DNA of 64,000 bases. It comes from Pegea sp. RAD2-039 (taxonomy: Eukaryota; Chordata; Thaliacea; Salpida; Salpidae). Below the pieces are notes generated by a model. It worked only from the letters and a program-made list of their open reading frames with translations, did no database searches and was not told where the DNA came from. Location: NCBI GenBank assembly GCA_034620365.1, contig JAQGEQ010000354.1, positions 868,001-932,000 of the forward strand, read 5' to 3'. Position numbers and translations under genes: made by a program. Below, one piece after another: positions 1 to 12,000 of this stretch; position 1 is the stretch's first letter, and every line of letters begins with the position of its first letter.

Positions 1-3000
1 TAAGGGAGAGAACTCCGCTACCAGGGATCAGTTTATGACTGATGCACATATGTTCGGGAGCCGTTGCCATGTCACCAGAGGTACATGCCAGTACTGGGAC
101 TGACCCAATCTCCAGTTTTTTGACCTGGACAGCAAGTCCTCGATGGCGACAAATAAGTTGTAGCCCTGACGTGAACATCCAGGTCTGCGTGGACTTTCTA
201 CAATCATCGACAGGGTTCAGGGCAATCGGGATCCCTTCGACCAGGGACCGACGTTGGTTGATGGACACTTCGCAGATGTCCAGGACAAGTCCAGACTGTC
301 TCCGTCGGTTTAATTGGGACATCCCATCACTGTAAAGAAAGATGAATATTGGGATGCAACTGATCTTGATCTCACCTCCCGCGGGACCCTTTTTCAGGAG
401 GAGACGATCCCTCATGAAAGATTCTCCCATCACTTGTCATCCGCCATAATTGGGACCTTTTTCCAGCTCTTAGTGGTTGAAGACTGAGTCCATTAGGTGT
501 CTGGGCTCCGTAAGTGTCCAAAACATAAATAGTATCCGGAAGAATCGCTGAGTAAAAGATAAAGATTAAAGATGAAGATCACGAGGAAGACATACTTGTG
601 ATCTCTGCTTGCCCGATTGAGATGTAGATGAAGTTCTCGTAACAAAGTTGCTTTTCCAATCCAATATTTCTCATGTCCAGGGTGACATTAAGTGACCCAC
701 CTGGCAAGAATCTGATTAGACTGGACCACATCTTTGGCCACTCAAACCTTTGACAAAACACTGGATGGTCTGGGGCAAGCAGGGCTCATCACAAGCATAA
801 GCAAGTTGGGACACGGGCAGGACCTCTGTGTTGAAGATATCATCAGTCCCAACCTGGACCATGAATCAGTTTAATATCAGTAAATGGGACAGGAAGGTGG
901 TCCCTGACCTGTTTGAAGATGATGGTGGCTGGTGAAAGATTATCGATCCTCAGAGGAGGTGGGATCAAAGTTGGATCTGCATCAGACACAGATACGCAGT
1001 AAGTTGCATTCTGAAGCTTCACTTCAATGTTGAGGAAGACACAGTGAGGAGCAAGCGGATGTAGTTGATAAGCTGATAGATGAACAAGCTGATTTGGGGC
1101 GTGCCCTTGGTTTGTGACCACCTCAAACCTGTGGACTGGTACCGAGGCGAAGTGATTCTTAATGCGATGTGAAAAGCGTCAGTTCTATTGATGACAAAAC
1201 CTCCAGACCACTGACAAGTTGGTTCATCTGCCAATTTCACGCATAATAATGTGTCCAAGTCAATCCTGGGCCAGTGGAAGATGATAGAAGACCCTGCAGA
1301 AGTGGACAAGTGGTCAGTAAGTGGTTAAGTGGACTGTTGGTGTAGGACTGACCAGGGACAATTGTTAAGTGGCAACTATTGCCATGTTGATCGGAACTGA
1401 AGGACGTGGCATGTCTCTGGGCCACACATAGTCTCAATTTACGAGTTTTATTGATGAGGAGAAAGCGTGGGGCCACAGTGACGATATGAGTGTGTAGATA
1501 CCGACCCCAACCTCTCCGGACACTGATCCCGATACAAAACTCACGATTTGGTGAATTGTCGGATGTGATCTGAGGATTTGAAGATCAAGATCTGATGAAG
1601 ATACAAAGGGAACAAACCAATTTCAGACTTCTTGTACTTGTTCCTCCATCAGTTGAAAAACTTTCACAATAACTCGGCTTCACATTTGAAGTCCTCCTCT
1701 TCTCTCGAAGCGCCAGTGACGTATGAGATGATGACGTCATCGTATCGACGCGAACCTTCTTTCCTAATCGCATCGTACAAAGATAAGAACCTTCTCGATT
1801 TGCATATGAGAAAAGAAGAGGTTGAAGACTTCTTGCTTCTTCATGAGTTTCATATTGACCAGCTGATGGTCGGTCACTGCCCTCTTGTTTGACCACAACT
1901 GGCAAACCTGTGGACCAATCATTGGTCAGAAAACATAAAATGTGTCCCGTTGTCATAGCAACCAGTTTTGTTGACAATCCAGTAACCAGCCATAATAGAG
2001 ATCTTCACGGAACAGTTCAACCTCCACAAGATCCTTACATTCAAGATAAGAGTCTCATCATTATGATCTTTCACTGTCATCCTCATCTGGAAGTCACGAA
2101 CAAATCCTGGGATCACGATCTCTCGACAAGATCGGAAGTTTTCCAGCAAACATCCGACATTCAATGAATTACCGCCCCGATGTTGATTGGGAAGAATGTG
2201 GACAGTGTGGGGCGTGGCGTCCATACCAGCTTTCAAGGTGCCCTCAACACTCGTGTTCTGTTCAAACGACTTCAACCAATCAGTGACAAGCTTGTCATTG
2301 ATCTGTCCACTAACTTTTACATAGTAGTGTAGGTCACAGGGCAGCAGGTTGGAGATGACCACAGGCGGCATGATGATGATTTTGTGGCCCGCTAATAGCG
2401 GAATGACGTCATCGTCGTTGTCTTGCTCACTAGCAAACAACCAATCGTCAGTAGTGACGTCATCAGGCATTTGATGACGTTGCATCATTCGCGTCACTTG
2501 CCGATAACTCGGATACTTTTCGCGTTCAATCGCGACTGCAAAGCTGTGATTGATGACGTCATTAGAGAGTGATGACGTCATAAGGTGACTCACTGGAAGG
2601 GTTGATGATGATCGGGTTTCGATGAGCGACATTCAATCTGTAACAAGTGACGTCATTAGTGAAGTGGTGATGACGTCATCACTTACAAGTTGATGGGAGC
2701 GCGAAGCAGTGTTCGGCATGTCCTGCCACTTGATGGGGACCGTTGAAAAATGGTAACCTGTCACCATGGCATGTCTGGGGCGGACGCGAATTGATGAAGT
2801 GGTCAGATGTAGCGGGATATGGATGACGTCACCAGGTTGCAAGCTGCATATCAATCAGATGAAATTGGGGCGTGAGGAATGTGGGGCACCTACATGGGAA
2901 GAGTTTGAGACCCAAATTGTGGGGATCCTTCCAGTTTGAGTTCCAGTGGGATCTTAACTCGACTTTTGACACTAAGAGCGGACCGGACAGTGACCACCTT

Positions 3001-6000
3001 ACGAGCTGTACCCTCCATGGTGACCGAGAACACCACACGGATCAATCCCTGTTGCCTGTGGATCACTCATCATCATTCTGACCACTAGAGGTCGCTGGAA
3101 GCTCACTGATTTGCAACTTCCGGTGAAACTTGTTTGTAAGCATGACGGAAATAACAACCAACTTTACTGACGGTCACAGCTTCAAATGGTTGCCACCCTT
3201 CCACTTGCACTACTACCTGTCCACCAATCACGTGGTCAATCGATCTGATGACGTCATCAACTTACCTGATGTAACTTCAGTGAATCAGCTCTTTTGTGTC
3301 TTTGTTTTTCGTGATTTAGAACAAAGTTGAAAGAGATCTCTTCTTCTGGGAGTAACTCTTTCCATGATCCAGTTGACACGCTTGGTTGAACTGAGTGATG
3401 ACGTCACTCAAACACAGCAGTGACGTCATACCCGCGTGACTTACTTGTTGATGAGGTGTAGTTGTTGACAGCGGCAGTTTGAGTGGCAAATGACGTCATA
3501 CATCCGGTCATGTTCCTGATGACGTAAGGTACGAATGGTTGACGATGTGATGACGTCATCTTGCGATGAGCACTGTTGTAGTGATCTTTCCAGGTGATGT
3601 AGGTCTTCTGAACGGTTTCCATCAACATTGAGGTGATGTTAAGATCAAATCTGAGATGTTTTGGATGTTGGAGATCATTCAAAGATCATTGATGAAGACT
3701 CACTTATCAGATCCTTCCACTTGTACTTCCCATTCTCCTCCGTTTGATCCTGTCGATGATTTTTGGTGTTTCCATGACAACCCGCATCGCCACGCTTCCA
3801 GAAACGGTTCCCATAGCGACAGCATCCTGTAAAATCGCGCGTTCAGTGATCACGTGACCAACAACCAATCAAAAGTCGACCTGTTGTAATAATCACATTT
3901 GAGACGAAAGTGGGCACTTCCACTTTGCGACCACAGACAACTACTAATCGGACCAGGACCAGTGGTCGAGGACAGTCCCTGACGTAATCGCAACTTCTCA
4001 CACACGACCTCAGCTAGCGGTGAATCACAATCGTTCGCGCAATCATCAATTAAACAAACCCTGATGACGTCAAACGCTACGCTGAGGTCAGTGATGCGGA
4101 ACGGTAAATCACGTGCCGCTTGAACGGTTATCTGAATGATGACGTCATTAGTCACTGGTGGATGAAGTGACGTCATCACCTCTTTCGTCAGTTCTACGCT
4201 AGCGTTTTCTATCAGCCACTTAGTGGCGTCACAAACGTCTCCGCTACATAACGTCATCGCGTAAATGACGTCAGCACGCGCGTAGCCGAGTTCAATCAAG
4301 CGTGACAGCGCGGTTTCGCTGAAGCCTGAGTGGGTGGTGATGAGTGGGAAGTCTTCGTTACATCCGTGAAGCTGATTGGCTGAAAAAAATGGATGACGTC
4401 ATCAGTAGAAGCGCGATGTGATGTCTTCATACTTCCAGTTGAGATTTGACTCTGGAGCGACTCGATGATGCGCTGGATAAGAATGACGTCATTGTAGGAC
4501 ACACGCATGTTAAAATCTGAGATTTGGATATCCAGAAGTGACCTGGACCACAAGTGCGGGTCAGTGGACATACAGCAAGTCATCAAATTGCAACTAACTT
4601 AATTGATTGCTGATTGGATAGTTGATTAGTGACGTCATCACTCACGTGGATGCGACTGATCTCAGCTGAGATGGTGACCGGGTCCAGAATGGACAATTCG
4701 GTCATTTTCTCATTATCCAATTGACATGAAAAGACCTGGACAAGATGTTAGTGACCGCCAACCACTACTTGTCCCAACTTACTTCAAGACGTTCGAGGCT
4801 ACATCTAAAGGGCAGCACTTTTGAGGACAGGTCGTTGATGACATCAGGATTATGATGAAGGACAGATGTGGCCCGGACAATGACCGCGTTACTGTCCACT
4901 TTGTCCATATTTTCAGCGACCACAAACTCAGTGTCCGTAAAACACAAAGTAAACTCTCTCCGGACCAGTCCGTTGTCCTGCGGTCCATCAATCAGTAGGT
5001 AGTATGGACATCAATGGACCACACTAACCTGTTCATGGACCAGCTGTCCACCATCGGTCTGTTTATAAGTGGTCATCAAATGAGTGGTCAAACGTCGAAG
5101 TTCATCACAACGTTTCTGGTCCGGATTGTCCACTAAATAGTCCCTGACCCGTTTCAACCAGCCCAAGACCAAATAAATTCTCATGTTGTTCAGCAGCGCG
5201 GTCGATTCCGCGAAACCTGGTCCTGACCTATCATAACGAGCAGATGACGTCATCATTAACCATCATGACGTCATCCAACCGACCTTTGAAAGAGCTCGAA
5301 TTGGAGGTTCTTCTGGATGACTTTATCGGTGCCTATGGAATCCTTTGGTCCGAGTACAAAAGGGAAGATACAAGATCGTGAATCGGCTGCAGTGACGTCA
5401 TTAGCGCGAAACGCGTGACACGATAAACTCGTCGTCTTCTCTAAGTTGCTGTGAGCTCGAAAGCTCAATTGTGATTGGACGAAATCAAGTCTGACGTAAT
5501 CAGATGAAAAGTAAGATTGATGAGGAAGCAAGTGGGAGGAACTGACCTGCCAAGGGACTCACTCATCTTTGGATGATCTGAGAACAGCTCAATGCTAACA
5601 TTATGAAGATGAAGATCAATACTGAGACACACATGAACTGATCCCGTTAAAACAGTCTGAGAAAAAGAGTTTAGAAGATGAAGATTGATCGGATGATCCG
5701 TACATGAAGTTTCGGAGGTTGCAGAAAGGATGTAGGCTGGGGAAAATCTGGGATCACCTCCCCGATGTTGTGATCCAGGACACCACGGAGCAACCAATAT
5801 TGAGAATGTTGAAGTTGACAGTGGATGGAAGAGAGATTCCCACTCAACTTTGTATCAGGGATCTTACATCTTCGGATGTCTTTGTCCAAGTTCCTCTCCA
5901 ACTAAACACAAGGTCAATTAATGTGGGACACAAGTGGACAAGTGGGCCAGACTTGAAGTAGAAGTTTTGCTTTTTGGGTCAGTAAAGATGCTGGGTTGAG

Positions 6001-9000
6001 GTGGACAGAGTAAGATGGGAACCACAGAACCTCCTGGTCACTTTTAGATGTTTCGATATTGCTGAAGGTTGCTAGGTTACAAATTGATCGGTTGATAAGC
6101 GATTAGCGCTTACTTTTCAATGGGCAGTGGTTTCTGGACAGCTGTGAATAGGTCCATGTCCACTAATGAGACACGGGTCACATCCAGCAAACATTTCTAC
6201 AAATCTGATGTTAAATGAGGACCATGTAGTCCCAAACTTACCTTAGTTTCTGATGTCTGTCCACTTTTGCCAAAAGATGAGGTCCCCTGATCTCCAGAGT
6301 ATTTGAAGCAATTTTTCACAGTGATGTAACCTAAAAAGTCCAAATCAGAAATGAAACAAAATAAGAAAATATGAAACCAAACAAATAAGAATCAGCACAG
6401 TAAGAATGTAAGCGTCCAAAAAAGTAGAAAGTCAAAACTGTAAGCATCTAAAAAAGTAAAAATTAAAAAAGTAAGCCTCCAAAAAAGTAAAAAGCCAGAA
6501 AAACCTAGAAGATTAAAAAACTAAAAAAAAGGGTCCAAAAAAGTAGAAAGCCAAAAAAGTAGGCTTCCAAAAAAGCAAAAAGCCAAAAAAGTAAGCGTCC
6601 AAAAAAGTAAAAAGCCAAAAAATTAAGCGTCCAAAAAAGTAAAAAGCCAAAAAATTAAGCGTCCAAAAAAGTAGAAAGTCAAAAAAGTAAGCTTCCAAAA
6701 AAGTAAAAAGTCAAACAAGTAAGAAACCAGAAGATTAAAAAGCCAAAAAAGTAGAAATTCACTGAACCTAGATTGGCGACCAACAATTTAGTTGAATGCG
6801 AGCTTTCAGGAATGATAATAATTGAAGCTCCTGTTTCTACATCTAACTTGATTCTAGATGCACGTGCAGATCGCTCTCGAATGTTCTGACCAACAGATGC
6901 CGCCCTCATCCGTCCCAACACCTAAATAACAAACAGATGATGACGTCATGAACATCGATGACGTCACAACCTCCTGTAATTGTTGAAAATGTTGACAGAA
7001 AGCGATAGTCTCATTATGAAATCGTTGAGTATGAACATATCTCATTGAAGACATTCGAAGTCGGATTGATACGTCATAATCACGCGATGCATCTTCACCA
7101 TCATGTCTACAGAAGAAGATCAACTCAATCAACCAATCAGCAGCAAGATGACGTCATACTTGATGACGTCAAAATCAAGCGCGCGCTCTCCACTAAAGAT
7201 GAATCGTTCCCGGTAGATGGCGCCATTGGGACTGAGATCTGAGATGCAGAGACTCCCCAACTTTCCTCCAACTTTCAACACTCCATCTGTCATCACTTGC
7301 AATCAGCTGACTGATGACGTCATCACCGCGTCACTTACCGCGTATACGCACGTGTGCAGTGAGGCGTGAGATGTTCGCTTTCAGCAACTTATATTCGGAT
7401 TTATTGAAAATCAAACTGAAGTCGATGACGTTGAAGTCGATTTGTGAGTTGATGACGTCATCAGGTTGATTCTCATAGAAAGATAAGACTTCGAGACGAC
7501 GCGATATCGGGAATCCATTTTCAGTCGCAGCATCCAAATGATAATGTTTATCCGGGGATGACCCGATTCCGAAAAAATCCAACAAAACAACACAAGTTTG
7601 TAGATTGACCTAGAAACATGACGTCATCATCATCTCGCGGTTCCGCTTCGCTGATTTCACCAACCAAACAGTCGAGTGAATTAAAGTCGATCTTGATACG
7701 ACGATGCAGGCTGTCATAGCAGCGCGCAAACGCGTCACAACCGCCATCAACTAGGAATGCACCAATCGAAACCAATTCCTCATCTTCATCGCGTTTTCGT
7801 CGACTTCCATCTGATGACGTAACACTGATGACGTCATCACACGCATCACGTCACTCACCTGAAATCATCGTCAATTGGTCGAAGGGTCGGAAGCGACCAG
7901 AAGCCCCCGCGTTAGTTGTCTTGGCAACCGAGCTGCTGCCATCAAGTGACGACGGTAGTGATGATGATGACGTCACATTGACGCGATCGATAAGTCGAGT
8001 AAATTGAGGACATGATTTTGAGAGCGGGATGTGATCATCAGGACTTCGATTCTGACAGCGACGTGACGTCACTACCAGGTTGCGATGGAAACCATCAGAA
8101 GGTTGAAGAAGATCTTCAACTTCTAGAGATCCTAGTGACAATCCAATCTCGGATGTTGATCTTGTGTCTTTGCGGAAGAATCCGTTAAGATCTCGTAAGA
8201 CAGCTCTGACGATACCCTACACAAGATGACATCATCAGTGATGATGTAGTGACGATGACGTCATCTTCAGCACCTGATCTCCATCACTAAGATCTCCGTT
8301 CAGTTGAAAGACGAGATTAGGGATCCGGAAAGAAGCTTCGAGAGGAGTGTATTTGCGTTGTGACGCTATCGAGCCTGTTGACGACGATGACGTCACTGGC
8401 AGCGTGTCACGTGGTGTAGCGTCATGTGGTACAGAAGTGGGGTTTTTAGGCGGAAGTTCCGTACGAGTGATTTCACGCGATGACATCATCGCGGTCAACG
8501 ATGGTGCTGATGACGCCGACTTTAATTTGATGTCATTTGAAGCAGCGGAGCGGAACGATTCAGTCGAGTGGTGCGCGATTACGTCAGCATCTACGTCACC
8601 ACCAAACGCCATATTGTCCATGGTCTTTAGTAGTTGTTCGTACGCTGACTTGGACAAATGGACCACTAAGTCGCTGCCCGGTCGGATGTCCACGGTCACG
8701 CAGTCTGATGACGTCATACCCACGTAATTTTCGAAGATAGGACAACAATGCTGTGTCCTGATTTGACGATTAAGTGGTGATTTTAGTCACGTGATTACTT
8801 ACAGCTTTGATGACGTCACACAGCAGCTTCTGACGTCAAGATCTCGACACGATAATTCCTTATAAGGAGATTTTTTAATTTCAATTTCGATACTTGTTTT
8901 GTGAATGATGTCATCATCAGTTTTGATGACGTCACGTTGTCTGTCATCATTAAAATCTGTAAAATTAGACCAGACCACTGGACCACAAACCTGCACGCTG

Positions 9001-12000
9001 CCCCTGATTTTTTTAACTGTTCAATATCCGGTCCCATGACCACTGACGAAGTCTTGTCACTATAACAACTTCGTGACTGAATCTCTTGCCCACGTTGTCG
9101 GTGACATTTTAAGCTCATGTCCACAAAAGCGACCCGGAGTTCGTTGAATGAGTCCACATGTCCATTTTTACTGCCACGTCATCACACAATGATGTCTTGA
9201 CTAATTAGTCCACTAACCACTGACCTGAACCGCGGGTTATTGACCACTGTAATCTCGCCCAGATTGGCCACTAACAATTCGTAACTTCCAGGACACTTGG
9301 GCAGGGCCAGGATTGGTGTATTCATATGAAGACGTAAATAAACCAGTTCACCTGGACCACCAACATACTCTTGTGGCCCAGGTATGTCTTTATGGACCAA
9401 GGACAGGTCAGACACTTTGTCCACTATACTCCAAGCCATTTGCTTATACGCCTACAAAGCAGAGATGACGTCATCAGTGTTGTGTCAAGCCCACTAACTT
9501 GTCGGGCGTGATTGGACATCAGTCCATGACTAGCGCGTCCCATTTCGTCCATCAACGTCATCAATTCAGCGACAAATCGCGGCGCGTGAACATAACACGC
9601 TGAAGCTACTTGCACCTCGATTTGAGACTCCATTCGCCACGCCACGCTATCTGCTATGACCCGATGACGTCACAAGCTTCGATGATGACGTCACTTACCG
9701 TTTAGAGAGTCGAGTTCAAATGGAAAGACATCAAATATCACCTGATCGATGACGTCATCTTTCACGCGACTTCTTTTTCGAGAGTAGATAAAGCTGAGAG
9801 CTTTCTCCTCTTCTTCATTAAAGGGATCAGTGATCTTCACCGGATGTTGTTTACGGATCAACTTCCGGATTTTTTTCTTTTGTAATTTTTGTTTAGTCAC
9901 ATCCGAATAAAATTTCGAGAAAATCTCAGGATCAACATCTTCATGATCTTCCTCATCTTCTACTGATCCCACTTTAATGATCTCTAATCCTTGTTTCTCC
10001 ATTACACTACTGACGTCATCATCACTTGATGTCACTGCTGATGACGTCAAATCGCGCAGCGAGAAGCCGGAAATGGAACCGGAAACGCGAATTGGTTCCA
10101 AGTCTGAAGGTCGGAAGTCAACAGCGATGTTCGTTTCACTCATGGTTACCGTGGCAACCTACAAACCATCAATCAATCACAAAGCCATGACGTCACGCGA
10201 TTACGTCACCTTTCGACCAATCATCAAACGTTCACTAATCACGTGACGTAACAGAAGAACATTCAACTTTTTAAAATCGATTTCAACGCGAACTGCAGAT
10301 CCAGCGATTACTTCATCAGCTTTATCGACGTCATCAGATGTCGCCGTCTCTTGAGGGCGCCGCTGAGTGACGTCATTTGAAAGCGCGTGAAGGAAGTCAA
10401 GGATAGCGAGCCAACTGGTCACATTGACAACCACATCAAGTGAATTGAATTTGGCGGTCACGTGATTCAGTGACGTCACGCCTCCATCTGCAACTTCCGG
10501 CGAATCGGGACTCGTATATTTAGCTTCCACAGTGATTAAAAACTCTTTACGTTCCTTATCGCTGATGACGTCAGCATCGTTGACGTCATCGTAGCTGTAG
10601 ACTGGTGGGGGTAGATGAAAAGAGTTGGACAAATGTTGGGTGACGTCACTGATTCGTTGTAGGTTGTGGGCCACATTATCAAGGACAGTTCGTGTAGTAG
10701 CTTGTTGTTTAACGCGATGTCGTGACGTCATACTTGTAGTGGATACCTCCGATGTACTTCGGCGGACTTGGTTGACCCCTGTAAAGTGATAGGATGATTA
10801 GGAGAGGTGGTTAGTGGACAGCAGAGATGGTTAGTGGACAGCAAAGGTGGTTAGTGGACAGCAGAGGTGGTTAGTGAACAGCAGAGGTGGTTAGTGGACA
10901 TCAGAGGTGGTTAGTGGACAGCAGAGGTGGTTAGCGGATAGCAGAGGTCAAGTAACTAACCAGGTCCTTGAGATGGTTGCGGAATGACCGGGGACACCAA
11001 TCCTGAGTCCAACATAGTACCACTACCAGGGTCCATGTAGACATTTCGGTGTGATGCCAGAAGAAGATCAAAATCAGATCCTAATTGCTGCATCAGATCC
11101 ACTAGCAGTAAACTGAAACAGATGACGTCATTAAACGCGTGATGTGGTGCTAGTGGTCCACACCTGTATATGGACAAGTTGATGAGGTGGTCAAAGGGTC
11201 GTTTCGTCAATTTAAATTGGATCTGACTGATTTCAAGGACACACAAAACTAATTTATCTTCATCTTCTTCAAGCATCACTGAAATCTGCGTCGAAAAGCG
11301 TTAAGGCGTTTGTGACGTCACTAGGTCGTTGATGACGTCACCTGGTTGAGCAGAAAGTCGCATGTGACCAGTTTGGACTGGGTCGTGTCCACACCTGAGG
11401 TAGGGGCCTGCATCGGGGTTGTGATTTGAGGTGAGAGATTTGATGATGACGTCATCGATGTAGCACGTTCTGATGATGACGTCACAAGTGTGGATAAATC
11501 GGTATCATGTGATTGGTCAAATTGTGAAAAGCACTGATCCATGACCTTCAACTACAATTTTCCCGCGGTTAATGATGACGTAGATGATGACGTCACTATT
11601 CACCTTGTCAGAGCTGATGTGGATGACCAGGTGAGGCAAATGGGCAAAGACAGCGACCGCTGGGTACCGCGGGTCAGTGGTATATAACAACCTTCGTTCC
11701 AAGGACAGTTCAACACTGAAACGGTCCACAACATTGAACAAGTTTTTGCCCATAAACTGCAAACTGTCCAGGTACTTTTGAGAAGGTAGGACAAAGACCT
11801 GGATAATATAGATTAATATAATGGACCACTGGCAGGGTTTGGGGACTAACTTGTAGATCTGAGAAGAGCAGAGTGTACTTCTCATACATCTTCTCGCGAA
11901 GAAGCTGTTCGCTGAGTTGTTCTTTAGTGACGTCATCATTCAGTTCATGTGAGTGCATACTACACATAGATTCGATAAAAGTGGGTTTCAAATGAGGTTC

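Noticed and set aside
6513..6921. Hydrophobic open frames rich in Phe, Leu and Gly on the minus strand
   Set aside because: They are translations of the 32-bp minisatellite and have no family resemblance. The real VPS13D exon starts beyond the repeat.
8347..8727. 126-codon open frame on the plus strand
   Set aside because: It is antisense to the VPS13D exon block 8235-8723, whose minus-strand translation aligns with the family. The open frame is a by-product of coding composition and palindromic words.
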